DNA of 64,000 nt, taken from assembly GCA_944381185.1 (NCBI GenBank), contig CALWKE010000001.1, positions 62,001 to 126,000 on the forward strand, given 5' to 3'. Shown in pieces: positions 25,072 through 34,530 of this stretch. The notes under the pieces were generated by a model, which did no database searches, was not told where the DNA came from, and saw only the letters and a program-made list of their open reading frames with translations. Within the stretch, counting starts at the first letter, position 1. Every line of letters begins with the position of its first letter. The position numbers and the translations under genes were made by a program. The DNA comes from an uncultured Clostridia bacterium. GTDB lineage: Bacteria > Bacillota > Clostridia > Christensenellales > UBA1242.

Positions 25072-26028
25072 CTAAAAACTTAACTTTTGAGCTAAAATAT
25101 ATTTATTTATATCAAATTTACGAGTTCCATGAAGTGCATCTTCAATTGAAACATAGATAATTTTTCCATTTCTATATCCAACAACACCACATTCCCCTTG
25201 AATAAGCATTTCAACTGCTTTGGCTCCACACATCGAACCCAAATTTCTATCAAATGTTGATGGCGAACCACCTCGTTGAACATGACCCAAAATAACAGTT
25301 CTGCATTCAATCTCTGTTTTTGTTTGAATCATCTTTGCAAGGTCATTAGGGTCACAAACATGTTCTGACAAAACAATTATACTGCATTGTTTTTTACGCT
25401 TTTTTGCATTTAACAATTTTTGACAAACACTATCAATGCTCCACTTAACTTCTGGAACCAAAATAACATCAGCACCAGATGCAAGCCCAGCATTAAGAGC
25501 AATATCTCCGCAGCCTGCCCCCATAACTTCAACAATTGAAACTCTGTCATGTGAAACAGATGTGTTTCTAACATTATTAATTAAATCAACAACTGTGTTA
25601 ACGGCTGTATCAAAACCAAGTGTGTAGTCAGTATAAAACAAATTATTATCAATAGTTCCCGGAATGCAAGCAACCAAAATTCCTCTTTTAGCAAGTTCTC
25701 TTGCCCCACGAAAAGAACCATCACCACCAATAACAACAAGTCCATCAATTCCACGAGCCTTAAGATTTTGAGCAGCAAGGTCAACACCTTCATCTGTCAT
25801 AAATTCTTTACATCTTGCTGTTTTTAATATTGTTCCACCAACATGAATAATATTACCAACACTTCTTTCTGTCATTTGAAACATATCATCTTCAATAAGA
25901 CCTGTGTAACCCCTCATAACGCCAAAAACTTTAAGCCCTGAAGCAATACCAAACCTAACAACTGAACGAATGCAAGCATTCATACCCGGGCTGTCACCAC
26001 CACTTGTTAAAACTGCAATAGTATTCAT
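25072..26028 (-). CDS. pfkA: 6-phosphofructokinase, divergent active site
   Basis: Phosphorylates fructose 6-phosphate to the 1,6-bisphosphate in glycolysis. 318 residues, family length. ATP-type features: GGDSPGMNA near the N-terminus, GGDGSFRGA, PGTIDNN, GFDTAVNTVVDLIN, SHDRVSIVEVMGAGCGD, HVQRGGSPS. The catalytic Asp (E. coli Asp127 equivalent) is kept, but the next Asp (Asp129) is Asn, and the usual MGRxCGD reads MGAGCGD. The Gly in GGDGS argues for ATP rather than pyrophosphate. SD AAGGAGA; last gene of whiA-dnaE-pfkA. Confidence 0.88.
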   Translation of the reverse strand: MNTIAVLTSGGDSPGMNACIRSVVRFGIASGLKVFGVMRGYTGLIEDDMFQMTERSVGNIIHVGGTILKTARCKEFMTDEGVDLAAQNLKARGIDGLVVIGGDGSFRGARELAKRGILVACIPGTIDNNLFYTDYTLGFDTAVNTVVDLINNVRNTSVSHDRVSIVEVMGAGCGDIALNAGLASGADVILVPEVKWSIDSVCQKLLNAKKRKKQCSIIVLSEHVCDPNDLAKMIQTKTEIECRTVILGHVQRGGSPSTFDRNLGSMCGAKAVEMLIQGECGVVGYRNGKIIYVSIEDALHGTRKFDINKYILAQKLSF

Positions 26029-26092
26029 AAATAATCTCCTTATAAGTAATAATATTCATAACCACGAAAAAAATCAACTAAAACGAACTCAA

Positions 26093-29000
26093 TTAAATAA
26101 TTTTAATATTAGATTCGCCAATAATATCTGCAATTTCCGCCTTAAGAGATGTTGATGGTTCAACAAACATTTTAAGGTCATAAAGTTTTCCATTATGCTG
26201 AACAATAACTGGGCTCTTTCCCGAATATCCTGAAAGCACCTCACCAATAGTTGAAACCAGTTTTTTATCACCTAGGTCAAATTTCAAGTAAACTTTTTTA
26301 GGCTTTTCGGCTTCTTTTTTGTTTTCACCAAAAGAAGTTTGTTTTGGTTTTTCAACTTCATTACCGCCCATTTTTTTCTCATCTAAAAAATTGACATTTT
26401 CAATGAGAACTATTGGTTTATCTCCAACTCTAATTGATAACCTTCCTGAAATGTGAACAATTCGGTCGTTTCTAATTTCATCAGCAAGTTTTTCGTATAG
26501 TTTGTTAAACATCATACAGTCAAATTCACCATAAATATCTTCAACTGTAATAATTGCCATTGGTTTGTTTGTTTGTTTGCTTAAAATTTTATGAACTTTT
26601 GTAACAATTCCACCACAATCAACATTCATACCATCTTTAAGGTCACTTAAAAATTCTACGCTGTTATTTTCAAAGTCTTCACTACCCGTCATCTCGGTTG
26701 TCTCTGTTTCAATCATAGAAGAATTAAAATTATAATTTATCATCTGTGACAGATAATCATCAAGCGGACTTCCTGAAATATAAATTCCACAAACTTCCTT
26801 TTCATTCTTAAGTTTTTCCATTGTGTCATATTCTTTAATGCTAGGGTAATTAACTTTAATAGATTCATCTTCTGCCATAATATCGCCAAACATTGAAAAT
26901 TGACCAGACACCTTTGACTTTGCATCTTTAACAGCACAAGCCATTGCATTTTCATAAACCGCAATAAGTTGACTTCTAGTCTTTCCAAACGAATCAAAAG
27001 CACCTGAATAAATAAACCCTTCAATAAGTCTTTTATTTAAACCAAAATCAACCGTTCGTGTTAAAAAGTTTTCAAGTGATTTAAATTTGCCATTTGTTTC
27101 ACGCTCTTTAATAATCATGTCACAAATTCCACCACCAATACCTTTAATTGCACTTAAACCAAATCTAATCGTTTCACCTTTAACTGAAAATAGTGTTTTA
27201 GATTCATTTATATCAGGTGGAAGAATTTGTATATTTTCACTTTTTGCATAGGCTAAATATTTTTTTAAGTCGTCAGATTTATTAATTCTGTTATTCAAAG
27301 TCGCAGTGATAAATTCAGGTCTATAATAATATTTTAAATATGCTGTTTGATAAGTAACATAAGAATATGCTGCCGCATGTGATTTGTTGAAGGCATAAGA
27401 ACCAAACTTTTCCATTCTGTCCCAAAGAGCATTTGCAACATCTTCAGGCACACCATTTTTAACACAGCCATCAACGGCAGGCTTTCCAAGAATAGACGGA
27501 CAGCCATGAACAAAAACCTCCCTTTCTTTCTGAAGGTCTTTAAGTTTTTTCTTACCCATCATTTTACGAACGGCATCAGCTCTTGCAAGGGTGTAACCTG
27601 CAAGCACTTGAACAATTTTCATAACCTGTTCTTGATAAACAATAACGCCGTATGTGTAGTTCAAAACGGGTTCAAGCCTTGGGTCAACATAAGTCACATC
27701 TTCAGGGTGATGCTTATTATGAACAAAATCAGGAATTGTGTCCATTGGTCCGGGACGATAAAGCGAAACTCCCGCAACAATATCTTCAAGACAAGTTGGC
27801 TTGAGTTCTTTCATAAACTTTTGAAAACCACCACTTTCAAGTTGAAATACTGCAGTTGTGTTGCCCGATGCAATCATTTTAAACACATTAGGGTCATCAT
27901 AGGTGTTATCTTCAAACGAAACATCAATACCCCTATTTTCTTTTATATACTCAATGGCAAATTTGATATCAGTAAGGTTGCTGAGTCCTAAAAAGTCCAT
28001 TTTCAGGTGACCCAAATGTTCCATTTGACCACCATTATATTGTGTGGTTATTTCATCACCCGACCTTGAAAGTGGAACATATTTATCAAGTTCATCAGCA
28101 CCAATAATAACACCACATGGGTGCACTGAAGTCTGCCTTGGCATATCTTCAAGTTTAATGGCAATATCAACAACCTGTTTTAATTGCGGATTATTGTTAT
28201 AAAGTTCAATTAGTTCAGGCACTTTATAATCAACGCCATAATCTTTATCTTTTGGCTTGGCTTCATAAAATCCAAATACTTTTTTTAATATGTATGGTCT
28301 TTTAACTGTGTTCGGTATCGCTTTTGTAATTTTATCTGTTTCACTGTAAGGAACACGAAGAACCCTTCCAACATCTTTAATAGCATTCTTTGCAGCCATC
28401 ATACCAAGTGTAATAATTTTTATTACTCGCTTTTCGCCATATTTTTGCCTTACATATTCAATAACATCTTGACGTCTGCTATCTTCAAAGTCAACATCAA
28501 AATCAGGTGCTGAAACTCTGTCTGGATTTAAAAATCTCTCAAAGAAAAGACCAAATCTTAATGGGTCTAGTTGTGTTATTCCAATAAGATATGCAATAAC
28601 TGAACCTGCACCCGAACCTCTTCCGGGACCAACTGAAATACCCATTTTTCTTGCCGCATTAATATAATCCCAAACAATTAAGTAATATTCAATAAAGCCC
28701 ATTCTTGAAATAACACCAAGTTCATATTCAATTCGGTCATGAAGTTCAGGTGTCATAACCTTATATTTTTTCTTAACACCTTCATCAATAAGTTTTCGAA
28801 TAAATGTCATTGGGTCATCACCATTTTCAGGCACATATCTTGGAAACAAATAATGACCATAAGTGAAGTTATAGTTACACTTATCCATAATTTCAAGAGT
28901 TGTTGCCAAACTCTCTTCATCAAAAAGTTTTTTCATTTCGTCATATGACTTAAAGTAAAACTCATCAGTATCAAATTTCATTCTGTCTGGGTCATCAATA

Positions 29001-29857
29001 GTTTTACGCATATTAACACACATCAAAATATCTTGGCTAATTGCATCATCTTTATCTAAATAATGCACATCGTTGGTTGCAACAGTTTTAACGCCAATCT
29101 TTTTTGCAAGTGCATAAAGTTTTGGAAGAACATACTTTTCTTCTTTCAAACTATGGTCTTGAACTTCGATATAAAAATCTCCCGGAGCAAACATGTTTTT
29201 AAGTTTAAGAGCCATTTTTTCAGCTTCATCATCTTGGTCCATCAAAAGCAGTTGTGGAATTGTGCCTGCAATGCAGGCTGAAAGACAAATAAGCCCTTCA
29301 CTGTACTCTGATAAAAGTTCATAGTCAATTCTTGGCTTAAAATAAAACCCATCTCTAAATGCAATAGCATTAAGCTTTGCAATATTTGCATAGCCCTTTT
29401 CATTTTTAACAAGTAAAATAAGGTGGTTTAACTTTTCCCTGCCTTCTTTAACTTTGTAATCGTGTGCAACATAAAATTCACAGCCCAGTATTGGTTTAAC
29501 AATAGGCTTCCCATGTTCTTTGTAATATGCTTCATCAAGAGCAACGCACGCATCAAAAAAAGTTACTGCACCATACATATTTCCATGGTCGGTGACGGCA
29601 ACTGCACGCATACCCATTTCCTTTGCTCTTTTAACAAGACTATCAATTCTTGTAGCCCCATCAAGAAGTGAATATTCTGAATGCAAATGAAGATGAACAA
29701 AATTCTTTTCATCAATAAATTCACGCATAGCGTGTCTTGGACGAACAACGACTTTTTTTTGTTTGATTTCCGTTAAAATTCGCTTGCCGTCTTCACTCTG
29801 CTTGAATTTATAGCCATTTTTTTGAGTATAAAGAAGTGGTGAATATTTATTTGTCAT
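26093..29857 (-). CDS. dnaE: DNA polymerase III alpha subunit DnaE
   Basis: Replicative C-family polymerase of the DnaE type. 1254 residues. The PHP domain starts HLHLHSEYSLLDGATRI (about residue 55) with VTDHGNMYG; the polymerase palm has GPGRGSGAGSVIAYL and the catalytic PDFDVDFEDSRR; helix-hairpin-helix and an OB-fold (GGIVTKVHKILSKQ) follow, with the tau-binding-like C-terminal region. Unusual: about 50 residues precede the PHP domain, where DnaE normally begins within 5-10. The second of two adjacent ATGs is chosen because AGGAG is then six bases away. It overlaps whiA by 11-14 bases. A PolC gene is not in this window. Confidence 0.96.
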   Translation of the reverse strand: MTNKYSPLLYTQKNGYKFKQSEDGKRILTEIKQKKVVVRPRHAMREFIDEKNFVHLHLHSEYSLLDGATRIDSLVKRAKEMGMRAVAVTDHGNMYGAVTFFDACVALDEAYYKEHGKPIVKPILGCEFYVAHDYKVKEGREKLNHLILLVKNEKGYANIAKLNAIAFRDGFYFKPRIDYELLSEYSEGLICLSACIAGTIPQLLLMDQDDEAEKMALKLKNMFAPGDFYIEVQDHSLKEEKYVLPKLYALAKKIGVKTVATNDVHYLDKDDAISQDILMCVNMRKTIDDPDRMKFDTDEFYFKSYDEMKKLFDEESLATTLEIMDKCNYNFTYGHYLFPRYVPENGDDPMTFIRKLIDEGVKKKYKVMTPELHDRIEYELGVISRMGFIEYYLIVWDYINAARKMGISVGPGRGSGAGSVIAYLIGITQLDPLRFGLFFERFLNPDRVSAPDFDVDFEDSRRQDVIEYVRQKYGEKRVIKIITLGMMAAKNAIKDVGRVLRVPYSETDKITKAIPNTVKRPYILKKVFGFYEAKPKDKDYGVDYKVPELIELYNNNPQLKQVVDIAIKLEDMPRQTSVHPCGVIIGADELDKYVPLSRSGDEITTQYNGGQMEHLGHLKMDFLGLSNLTDIKFAIEYIKENRGIDVSFEDNTYDDPNVFKMIASGNTTAVFQLESGGFQKFMKELKPTCLEDIVAGVSLYRPGPMDTIPDFVHNKHHPEDVTYVDPRLEPVLNYTYGVIVYQEQVMKIVQVLAGYTLARADAVRKMMGKKKLKDLQKEREVFVHGCPSILGKPAVDGCVKNGVPEDVANALWDRMEKFGSYAFNKSHAAAYSYVTYQTAYLKYYYRPEFITATLNNRINKSDDLKKYLAYAKSENIQILPPDINESKTLFSVKGETIRFGLSAIKGIGGGICDMIIKERETNGKFKSLENFLTRTVDFGLNKRLIEGFIYSGAFDSFGKTRSQLIAVYENAMACAVKDAKSKVSGQFSMFGDIMAEDESIKVNYPSIKEYDTMEKLKNEKEVCGIYISGSPLDDYLSQMINYNFNSSMIETETTEMTGSEDFENNSVEFLSDLKDGMNVDCGGIVTKVHKILSKQTNKPMAIITVEDIYGEFDCMMFNKLYEKLADEIRNDRIVHISGRLSIRVGDKPIVLIENVNFLDEKKMGGNEVEKPKQTSFGENKKEAEKPKKVYLKFDLGDKKLVSTIGEVLSGYSGKSPVIVQHNGKLYDLKMFVEPSTSLKAEIADIIGESNIKII

Positions 29858-30818
29858 CATTTTCTCCTAGTTCTTCTGCAATTTTTATAATTTTATTAAA
29901 CCTTTGAGCAAGTGCACCCTTACTTATCTTATTATCAAGAGTTTGAAGAAGGTCATTAAGCGTTCCTTCTGGGTTTGAAAGTCTTGAAAGTGCAGCTTCT
30001 GCAAGTGGTTCAGGCAAATTTTCAATACCTATTGTTGACCTTATCACTTCAATCGCATTAAGTTGCTTAATTCCTGCATTAACAGCCTTATCAATATTTG
30101 CAGAAATACAATTAATTTGCCTGTTTGCCATATTGTTCATATCCCTGCTTACTTGTTCACTTGTAACTTTTAAAACAAATTTGGTTGCACCGAACAAACT
30201 TAAAACATCACAGATAATATCGCTATTTTTTAAATAAACAACATAGTGTTCAGCCCGTTCAATTATCTTTGGAAAAACATCAAAATTAGACAATATTTCA
30301 GCAACAATATCTGCCTGATTTTTTGAAGTCAAATCAATTTCAAAGTGATAGCCATAACTTTTTTTACCCTCTGTTTCGTGAGGAACACTCAAACTTCCCG
30401 AACCTAAAAACATACCTATCAAAAAAGCGAGCATACTGTCTTTGTTTTTCATAAAAGCCCTGTCACACACATCTGAAAACTGATATTCACCTTCTTGATT
30501 AATGCTAACAACGGCAAGTTCTTTTAAAATTATATCATTTGCACTGCCTGCAACCGAAAGTTCAAATCTTTCTTTGTTTTTAAAGTTTTTAAAAACTTTA
30601 ATAATGTCAATTTCAATATCTCCAAAAAGTGAATTTAAACTATTTTTTAATAATTCAATCACATTTTCACTTTCACTAGATACAACAAAAGAAAGTTCTC
30701 CATTTGAAATTATCAAACTTCCGGCTGATAAAACAATACCTTGAACCAAACTCTTCAATTCTTTTTTGAATAAATTTTTCTTAATAATTTCGTCTTTAAC
30801 TTCTTGTGAAGCCGACAT
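29847..30818 (-). CDS. whiA: WhiA-type DNA-binding protein
   Basis: WhiA is a Gram-positive protein related to LAGLIDADG homing endonucleases fused to a helix-turn-helix; it affects cell division and, in actinomycetes, sporulation. 323 residues. N-terminal MSASQEVKDEII, the LAGLIDADG-like AFLIGMFLGSGSLSVPH, and the C-terminal HTH with NRQINCISANIDKAVNAG and the NPEGTLNDLLQ, SKGALAQRFNKI segment typical of WhiA. ATG at 30818 is chosen after GAGGTG; the longer frame starts at a TTG overlapping the SD. Confidence 0.94.
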   Translation of the reverse strand: MSASQEVKDEIIKKNLFKKELKSLVQGIVLSAGSLIISNGELSFVVSSESENVIELLKNSLNSLFGDIEIDIIKVFKNFKNKERFELSVAGSANDIILKELAVVSINQEGEYQFSDVCDRAFMKNKDSMLAFLIGMFLGSGSLSVPHETEGKKSYGYHFEIDLTSKNQADIVAEILSNFDVFPKIIERAEHYVVYLKNSDIICDVLSLFGATKFVLKVTSEQVSRDMNNMANRQINCISANIDKAVNAGIKQLNAIEVIRSTIGIENLPEPLAEAALSRLSNPEGTLNDLLQTLDNKISKGALAQRFNKIIKIAEELGENDDK

Positions 30819-30834
30819 AAAACACCTCAAGTTT

Positions 30835-30863
30835 ATTATAATATGTTTTTATTTTCAATTCAA
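30835..30863 (-). promoter_or_regulatory. Promoter of whiA-dnaE-pfkA
   Basis: TTGAAT (30858-30863), 17-bp spacer, TATAAT (30835-30840). The predicted start leaves only about ten bases, mostly the SD, before the whiA ATG. Confidence 0.7.
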
Positions 30864-30864
30864 T

Positions 30865-30910
30865 AAAAAAACCAAAAGAGATTGAGATTTGTCAATTTTT
30901 TTGGTTTTTT
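30865..30910 (-). terminator. Terminator of the murB-PHP operon
   Basis: AAAAAACCAAAA and TTTTTTGGTTTTTT pair around an inner ATTGA/TCAAT stem, directly after the PHP gene stop. It separates PHP from whiA. Confidence 0.7.
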
Positions 30911-30916
30911 AGATAT

Positions 30917-32413
30917 TTATTTTTTATCATCACTAATCTTTTCAACATCTAAAACAGATAGCGGATTAAATTTAGATTTTGCCTTTTTCTTGTTTTCTTC
31001 ACTTTGTTTTGAGTTAACTTTAGTTGTTGATTTTTGTTCAACACCTTCTTTATTTTCACCAAGAGCCGATTTCACAAGGCCTGCAATATCATTTTTATTT
31101 GCAGGTTTATTGTTTGATTTCACATCTTGTTTTTTGTTTCCAGCATCAATTTCTTCAATAGAAATTGTGTTAAATGAAACATTTTTCTTTGGCTTTGCTG
31201 AAGTTTGTTTTGCAGTGTTTAAAATATCAACAACTTCATTTTCTGTTAAAGATTTTTTTTCAGGTTCATCATCAATTATAACTTCATCTGATTGTTGTTT
31301 ATCTTTTTCAACATCATTTTGCTCAATATTTTCACTTGAATTTTCATCTATCAAATTAATTTCATCATTTTCAAGTTTCATGTTTTGAGCATCAAATTCA
31401 TTTAATGAGTTATTTTGAATATATTCATTTGCCTGTTTTATAAGGTCTTCTTCTTCAACCGTCAATTTGTTTTCAAGCCCAAACGAAACTCCACCACTTT
31501 CTTCGTCTAATTTTTTAGATTTATAATTAAGCCCCTTTTCTCTGGCAATATCTTGAAGAGCCTTTTCCATTTCATCTGAAAGTTGTTCACTAAATTCAGT
31601 TTTTCTTTTCTCTTCTCTAACTCTATCTTCTTGTTCTTTTTCTCTCAACTTTTGTTTATAAATGCTAAAGTAAACATTCATTTCTTTATCATCATCACTC
31701 ATCTCGTCATGAGAAAACTCAAGATTTGCAACTTTTTCGCTAGGAATTTGATACTTTTTAACAATATTCATCGCATGGTTAACATTTCCAACATCTTCTC
31801 TTCTATGGGCATCAGATGACACAACAAACATACAATCACTTGCAAGAAGGTCGTTAATTTGGTCCTCGTCCCAATCACAATGCCTGTTATTAATCTCAAC
31901 CATAACTCCTTTTTCACTGCAAGCTCTGCCAATTTCATAAAGGTCCGTTGTTAAAATTGAATCAAGATGTGACACAATGGTAACAGGATATTTATTTATT
32001 GCATTAACAAAAGCATTTGTTGCTTTTTGTTTAGCCTGCTCGGAATCTTCTTGTCTTCCCCAAAAACTTGCAAAATCTGTTTTAATCATTCTGTGATAGC
32101 CAACAATCAAAATGTCAAGATAAGAAAGTGTTTCATTGTCAACATCAATAGTTCCATCTTCTGCAATAATATCTGCTTCAATTCCCAAAAGAACTTTAGT
32201 TTTTGACCACTTGTTAATCTCATCAACAGTTTTTCTTGCTTCTGCAATTTTTCGCTTATCAGTTCTAAATAAATGATTGTAACCATGGTCTGTTATTGCG
32301 ATTTCTTCAAGCCCAAGTTCATTTGCAGCAATAACCATTTCTTCAATAGTATTTTTGCCATGAAACCATCTGCTATTCTTTGAATGAGTATGAAAATCTG
32401 CTAAAATTCTCAT
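30917..32413 (-). CDS. PHP-domain phosphoesterase with long acidic tail
   Basis: Residues 1-about 235 are a PHP (polymerase and histidinol phosphatase) domain with all the metal-ligand motifs: DFHTHSKNS, ITDHGY, GIEADI, VSHLDS, NNRHCDWDE and SSDAHRRED. This could hydrolyse a phosphoester. The remaining about 260 residues are low-complexity, acidic/Lys/Asn-rich, with a coiled coil at 245-300 and several short hydrophobic motifs (e.g. SLTENEVVDILNTA), probably disordered and absent from the usual family of about 240-270 residues. ATG at 32413 has AGGTG five bases upstream; it overlaps murB by 41 bases, indicating tight coupling. Confidence 0.8.
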   Translation of the reverse strand: MRILADFHTHSKNSRWFHGKNTIEEMVIAANELGLEEIAITDHGYNHLFRTDKRKIAEARKTVDEINKWSKTKVLLGIEADIIAEDGTIDVDNETLSYLDILIVGYHRMIKTDFASFWGRQEDSEQAKQKATNAFVNAINKYPVTIVSHLDSILTTDLYEIGRACSEKGVMVEINNRHCDWDEDQINDLLASDCMFVVSSDAHRREDVGNVNHAMNIVKKYQIPSEKVANLEFSHDEMSDDDKEMNVYFSIYKQKLREKEQEDRVREEKRKTEFSEQLSDEMEKALQDIAREKGLNYKSKKLDEESGGVSFGLENKLTVEEEDLIKQANEYIQNNSLNEFDAQNMKLENDEINLIDENSSENIEQNDVEKDKQQSDEVIIDDEPEKKSLTENEVVDILNTAKQTSAKPKKNVSFNTISIEEIDAGNKKQDVKSNNKPANKNDIAGLVKSALGENKEGVEQKSTTKVNSKQSEENKKKAKSKFNPLSVLDVEKISDDKK

Positions 32414-33299
32414 TTTTGTCACCTACTTTTTCAATTTCAGGAACAAGCATAACACCAAACTCTTTATCCACTAAATTTTGAGTGATAGCAAGAAGCCTTA
32501 AAAAGTCTAAAACCGACCCTGACTTGTCATTAACAAAAAAATTTGCATGTTTGCTTGAAATAACAATTCCACCAACCCTTCCATTTTTAAGCCCTGCTCG
32601 TTCAATATAAAACCCCGCCGATTTTCCATTAACTTGTTTAAAAACAGAACCTAACGAAAGCCCACTAGGCTGTGAATTTGTCCTTTTGTATGTAAATTCA
32701 TTACATAAGCAAATTATATCATATTCATTTTTAAATTCAAACAAAAATGTAGCAGAAAGAATAATTAATCCTTTCAGGTTTGAATAATGATGGCCAAATT
32801 TTATTTCTTTTTTTTCAATATCAAAAATTTTTCCATTAAAAAACACTTTTATACTTTTAAGTTTATCAGAAATTGAGTAGCCAAAAGCACCAGCGTTATT
32901 AATAATTGCTCCACCAACAGTTGCAGGAATGCCAATAATACCCTCATAACCTGATAGCCCATTTTTTTTCAAAATGTCACAAAATTTTGACACTAAAACT
33001 CCTGCTGAAACTTTAACCACATTTTTATCTATAACAACTTTATCATTCATTTTATTGGTAATAATAACTGGATAATGAATATTTTCAATAAAAAGAACAT
33101 TGCTGACATTTCCAATAACTTTATAATAAAACTTTTTCTTATACAAAAAGATTAATAATTTTTCAAACTCTTTTTCACTTTTCGGAAAAATTGCAATATC
33201 AAGCAAGCCCCCTAGTTTGATTGATGAAATTTGACTTACATCAAAATTGAGTTCAAACTCAATATCATTTTTTTCTAAAAAATTTTTTAATCTTTCCAT
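32373..33299 (-). CDS. murB: UDP-N-acetylenolpyruvoylglucosamine reductase
   Basis: FAD enzyme that makes UDP-MurNAc for peptidoglycan. 308 residues. FAD-binding region VIGNVSNVLF, then GIPATVGGAIINNAGAFG, the SLGSVFKQ motif holding the catalytic Ser, AGLKNGRVGGIVISSKHANFFVN, and the final catalytic Glu in VPEIEKVG. This is the shorter type II MurB. SD GGAGAG. Its C-terminal 16 residues extend past the usual end and overlap the PHP gene start. Confidence 0.95.
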   Translation of the reverse strand: MERLKNFLEKNDIEFELNFDVSQISSIKLGGLLDIAIFPKSEKEFEKLLIFLYKKKFYYKVIGNVSNVLFIENIHYPVIITNKMNDKVVIDKNVVKVSAGVLVSKFCDILKKNGLSGYEGIIGIPATVGGAIINNAGAFGYSISDKLKSIKVFFNGKIFDIEKKEIKFGHHYSNLKGLIILSATFLFEFKNEYDIICLCNEFTYKRTNSQPSGLSLGSVFKQVNGKSAGFYIERAGLKNGRVGGIVISSKHANFFVNDKSGSVLDFLRLLAITQNLVDKEFGVMLVPEIEKVGDKNENFSRFSYSFKE

Positions 33300-33308
33300 A
33301 AAACTCTC

Positions 33309-34469
33309 CTATTCAAGCAAATTTTTATGGCGAAGTTCAGTAATTTCACTCTCACTTAAAAAAACATTATAAAGCGTTAAATCACCGTTAATTTTAGGTA
33401 TTATGTCTTTCATAATACCATTATTATAGTTGTTTTCATCAGCCATATTAACAGGAAGCATTCCAAAGTTTGCAAGAAGTTTTTGTGTGCTTTCGCCAGT
33501 TATAAATGAAGCGAAATCATTAATGGTTTCAAACTTCTCTTCTGAAGCATTTTTACCAATAAACATAAATTGAACAAGGTCTGTGAATTTTGATAGCGGA
33601 TAATATATAACATCACTAACCTTTCCATTTTTCACTCTGTTTTCCATACGAAAAACATCTCTATTTGAACCAAGAAGCACAACTGCTTCTCCTGCCACAA
33701 ATTTTGAATATGCAGTATATTGCGTTTGATTAATGTTATTTGAATTTAAAGCAAAATTATTATTATCACCTAACCCTACATTATTATATGAATTAAGTGC
33801 AACTTGTGGCATAAGATATTTACCATTACCAAAAACCAAAGAATAAACTATTTTTGTAGAATTTTTATTCTTTATTTCATACCCCAAACTCAAGGCATTT
33901 TCTAAAAGTGAAAATTCTTTTTCTTCACCATCAATAATTGCTCCTGCCTTTTGCAGTTTTTCCTTTGTTGAAATCAAAAAATAGCACCCTCTGCTCCAAG
34001 CCAAACCATAAAGTTCCCCGTTAAAACTTCCTGCGTCAATAAATTCTTGCCTGATATCAAAATCTGAAGAAGAATAAGGTTTAACATAATTTTTAATTTT
34101 TTCAGCAACACCATATGAACAAGAAAATAAATCTGGACATTCCCCGCTTTCAAGTAAATTCAAACATTCTTGTTCAGTTACATTGCGAATCATAAAATAA
34201 ACCCCTTTATTTTTCTTTTGATAGTTGTTTGCAATATTTGTAAGGAGTTTTGTTTTTGAAATGTTTCCACTTTCAAATGTATCAATATTCCAAATTTCAA
34301 TCATTCCTTGATAACTGCTCTTTTTGCCCACAAAGGTTTTATAAAAAACAGACATATCTTCACCAAATGGTTTAATTAGTGGAATAGCACAAATTAAAAT
34401 AATCACAGTCAATGAAAGAAAAACTCTTTTTAAAACTGTGATAACTTTCTTTTTTTTATTTTTTTCCAT
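33309..34469 (-). CDS. Membrane-anchored extracellular solute-binding-like protein
   Basis: A 386-residue protein with an N-terminal basic stretch and one hydrophobic helix (VFLSLTVIILICAIPLI), then an ectodomain with the ABC sugar-binding-protein style (IEIWNIDTFESG, NIANNYQKKNKGVYFMI, ECPDLFSCSYGVAE, GSFNGELYGLAWSRGCYFL). No lipobox Cys is obvious, and no permease or ATPase gene is next to it, so a transport role is not certain. Start ATG at 34469 chosen because the longer frame would run through the uvrC terminator; no SD is visible, and TATATT lies five bases upstream, so a leaderless mRNA is possible. A copy of the window's palindromic repeat lies inside its 3' coding end. Confidence 0.7.
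   Translation of the reverse strand: MEKNKKKKVITVLKRVFLSLTVIILICAIPLIKPFGEDMSVFYKTFVGKKSSYQGMIEIWNIDTFESGNISKTKLLTNIANNYQKKNKGVYFMIRNVTEQECLNLLESGECPDLFSCSYGVAEKIKNYVKPYSSSDFDIRQEFIDAGSFNGELYGLAWSRGCYFLISTKEKLQKAGAIIDGEEKEFSLLENALSLGYEIKNKNSTKIVYSLVFGNGKYLMPQVALNSYNNVGLGDNNNFALNSNNINQTQYTAYSKFVAGEAVVLLGSNRDVFRMENRVKNGKVSDVIYYPLSKFTDLVQFMFIGKNASEEKFETINDFASFITGESTQKLLANFGMLPVNMADENNYNNGIMKDIIPKINGDLTLYNVFLSESEITELRHKNLLE
33397..33419. repeat. Palindromic repeat, copy 5, inside a coding sequence
   Basis: GGTATTATG, TCTTT, CATAATACC: 9-bp perfect arms of the same family with a 5-nt spacer, encoding NGIMKDIIPK near the C-terminus of the solute-binding-like protein. The outer AA/TT positions are not conserved (TA/AT). 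Confidence 0.6.
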
Positions 34470-34506
34470 ATAAAAATATATGATTTTTTTTATTTTAATA
34501 TGAAAA

Positions 34507-34530
34507 GAAAAAGGACTAAAAGTCCCTTTT
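34507..34530 (-). terminator. Terminator of uvrC
   Basis: Minus-strand AAAAGGGACU/AGUCCUUUUU (one G-U) with a UUU loop, then CUUUUC; it starts next to the uvrC stop. Confidence 0.75.

Noticed and set aside
27901..27911. AGGTGTTATC in dnaE as another palindrome copy
   Set aside because: Only a half-site without a matching right arm; expected by chance.
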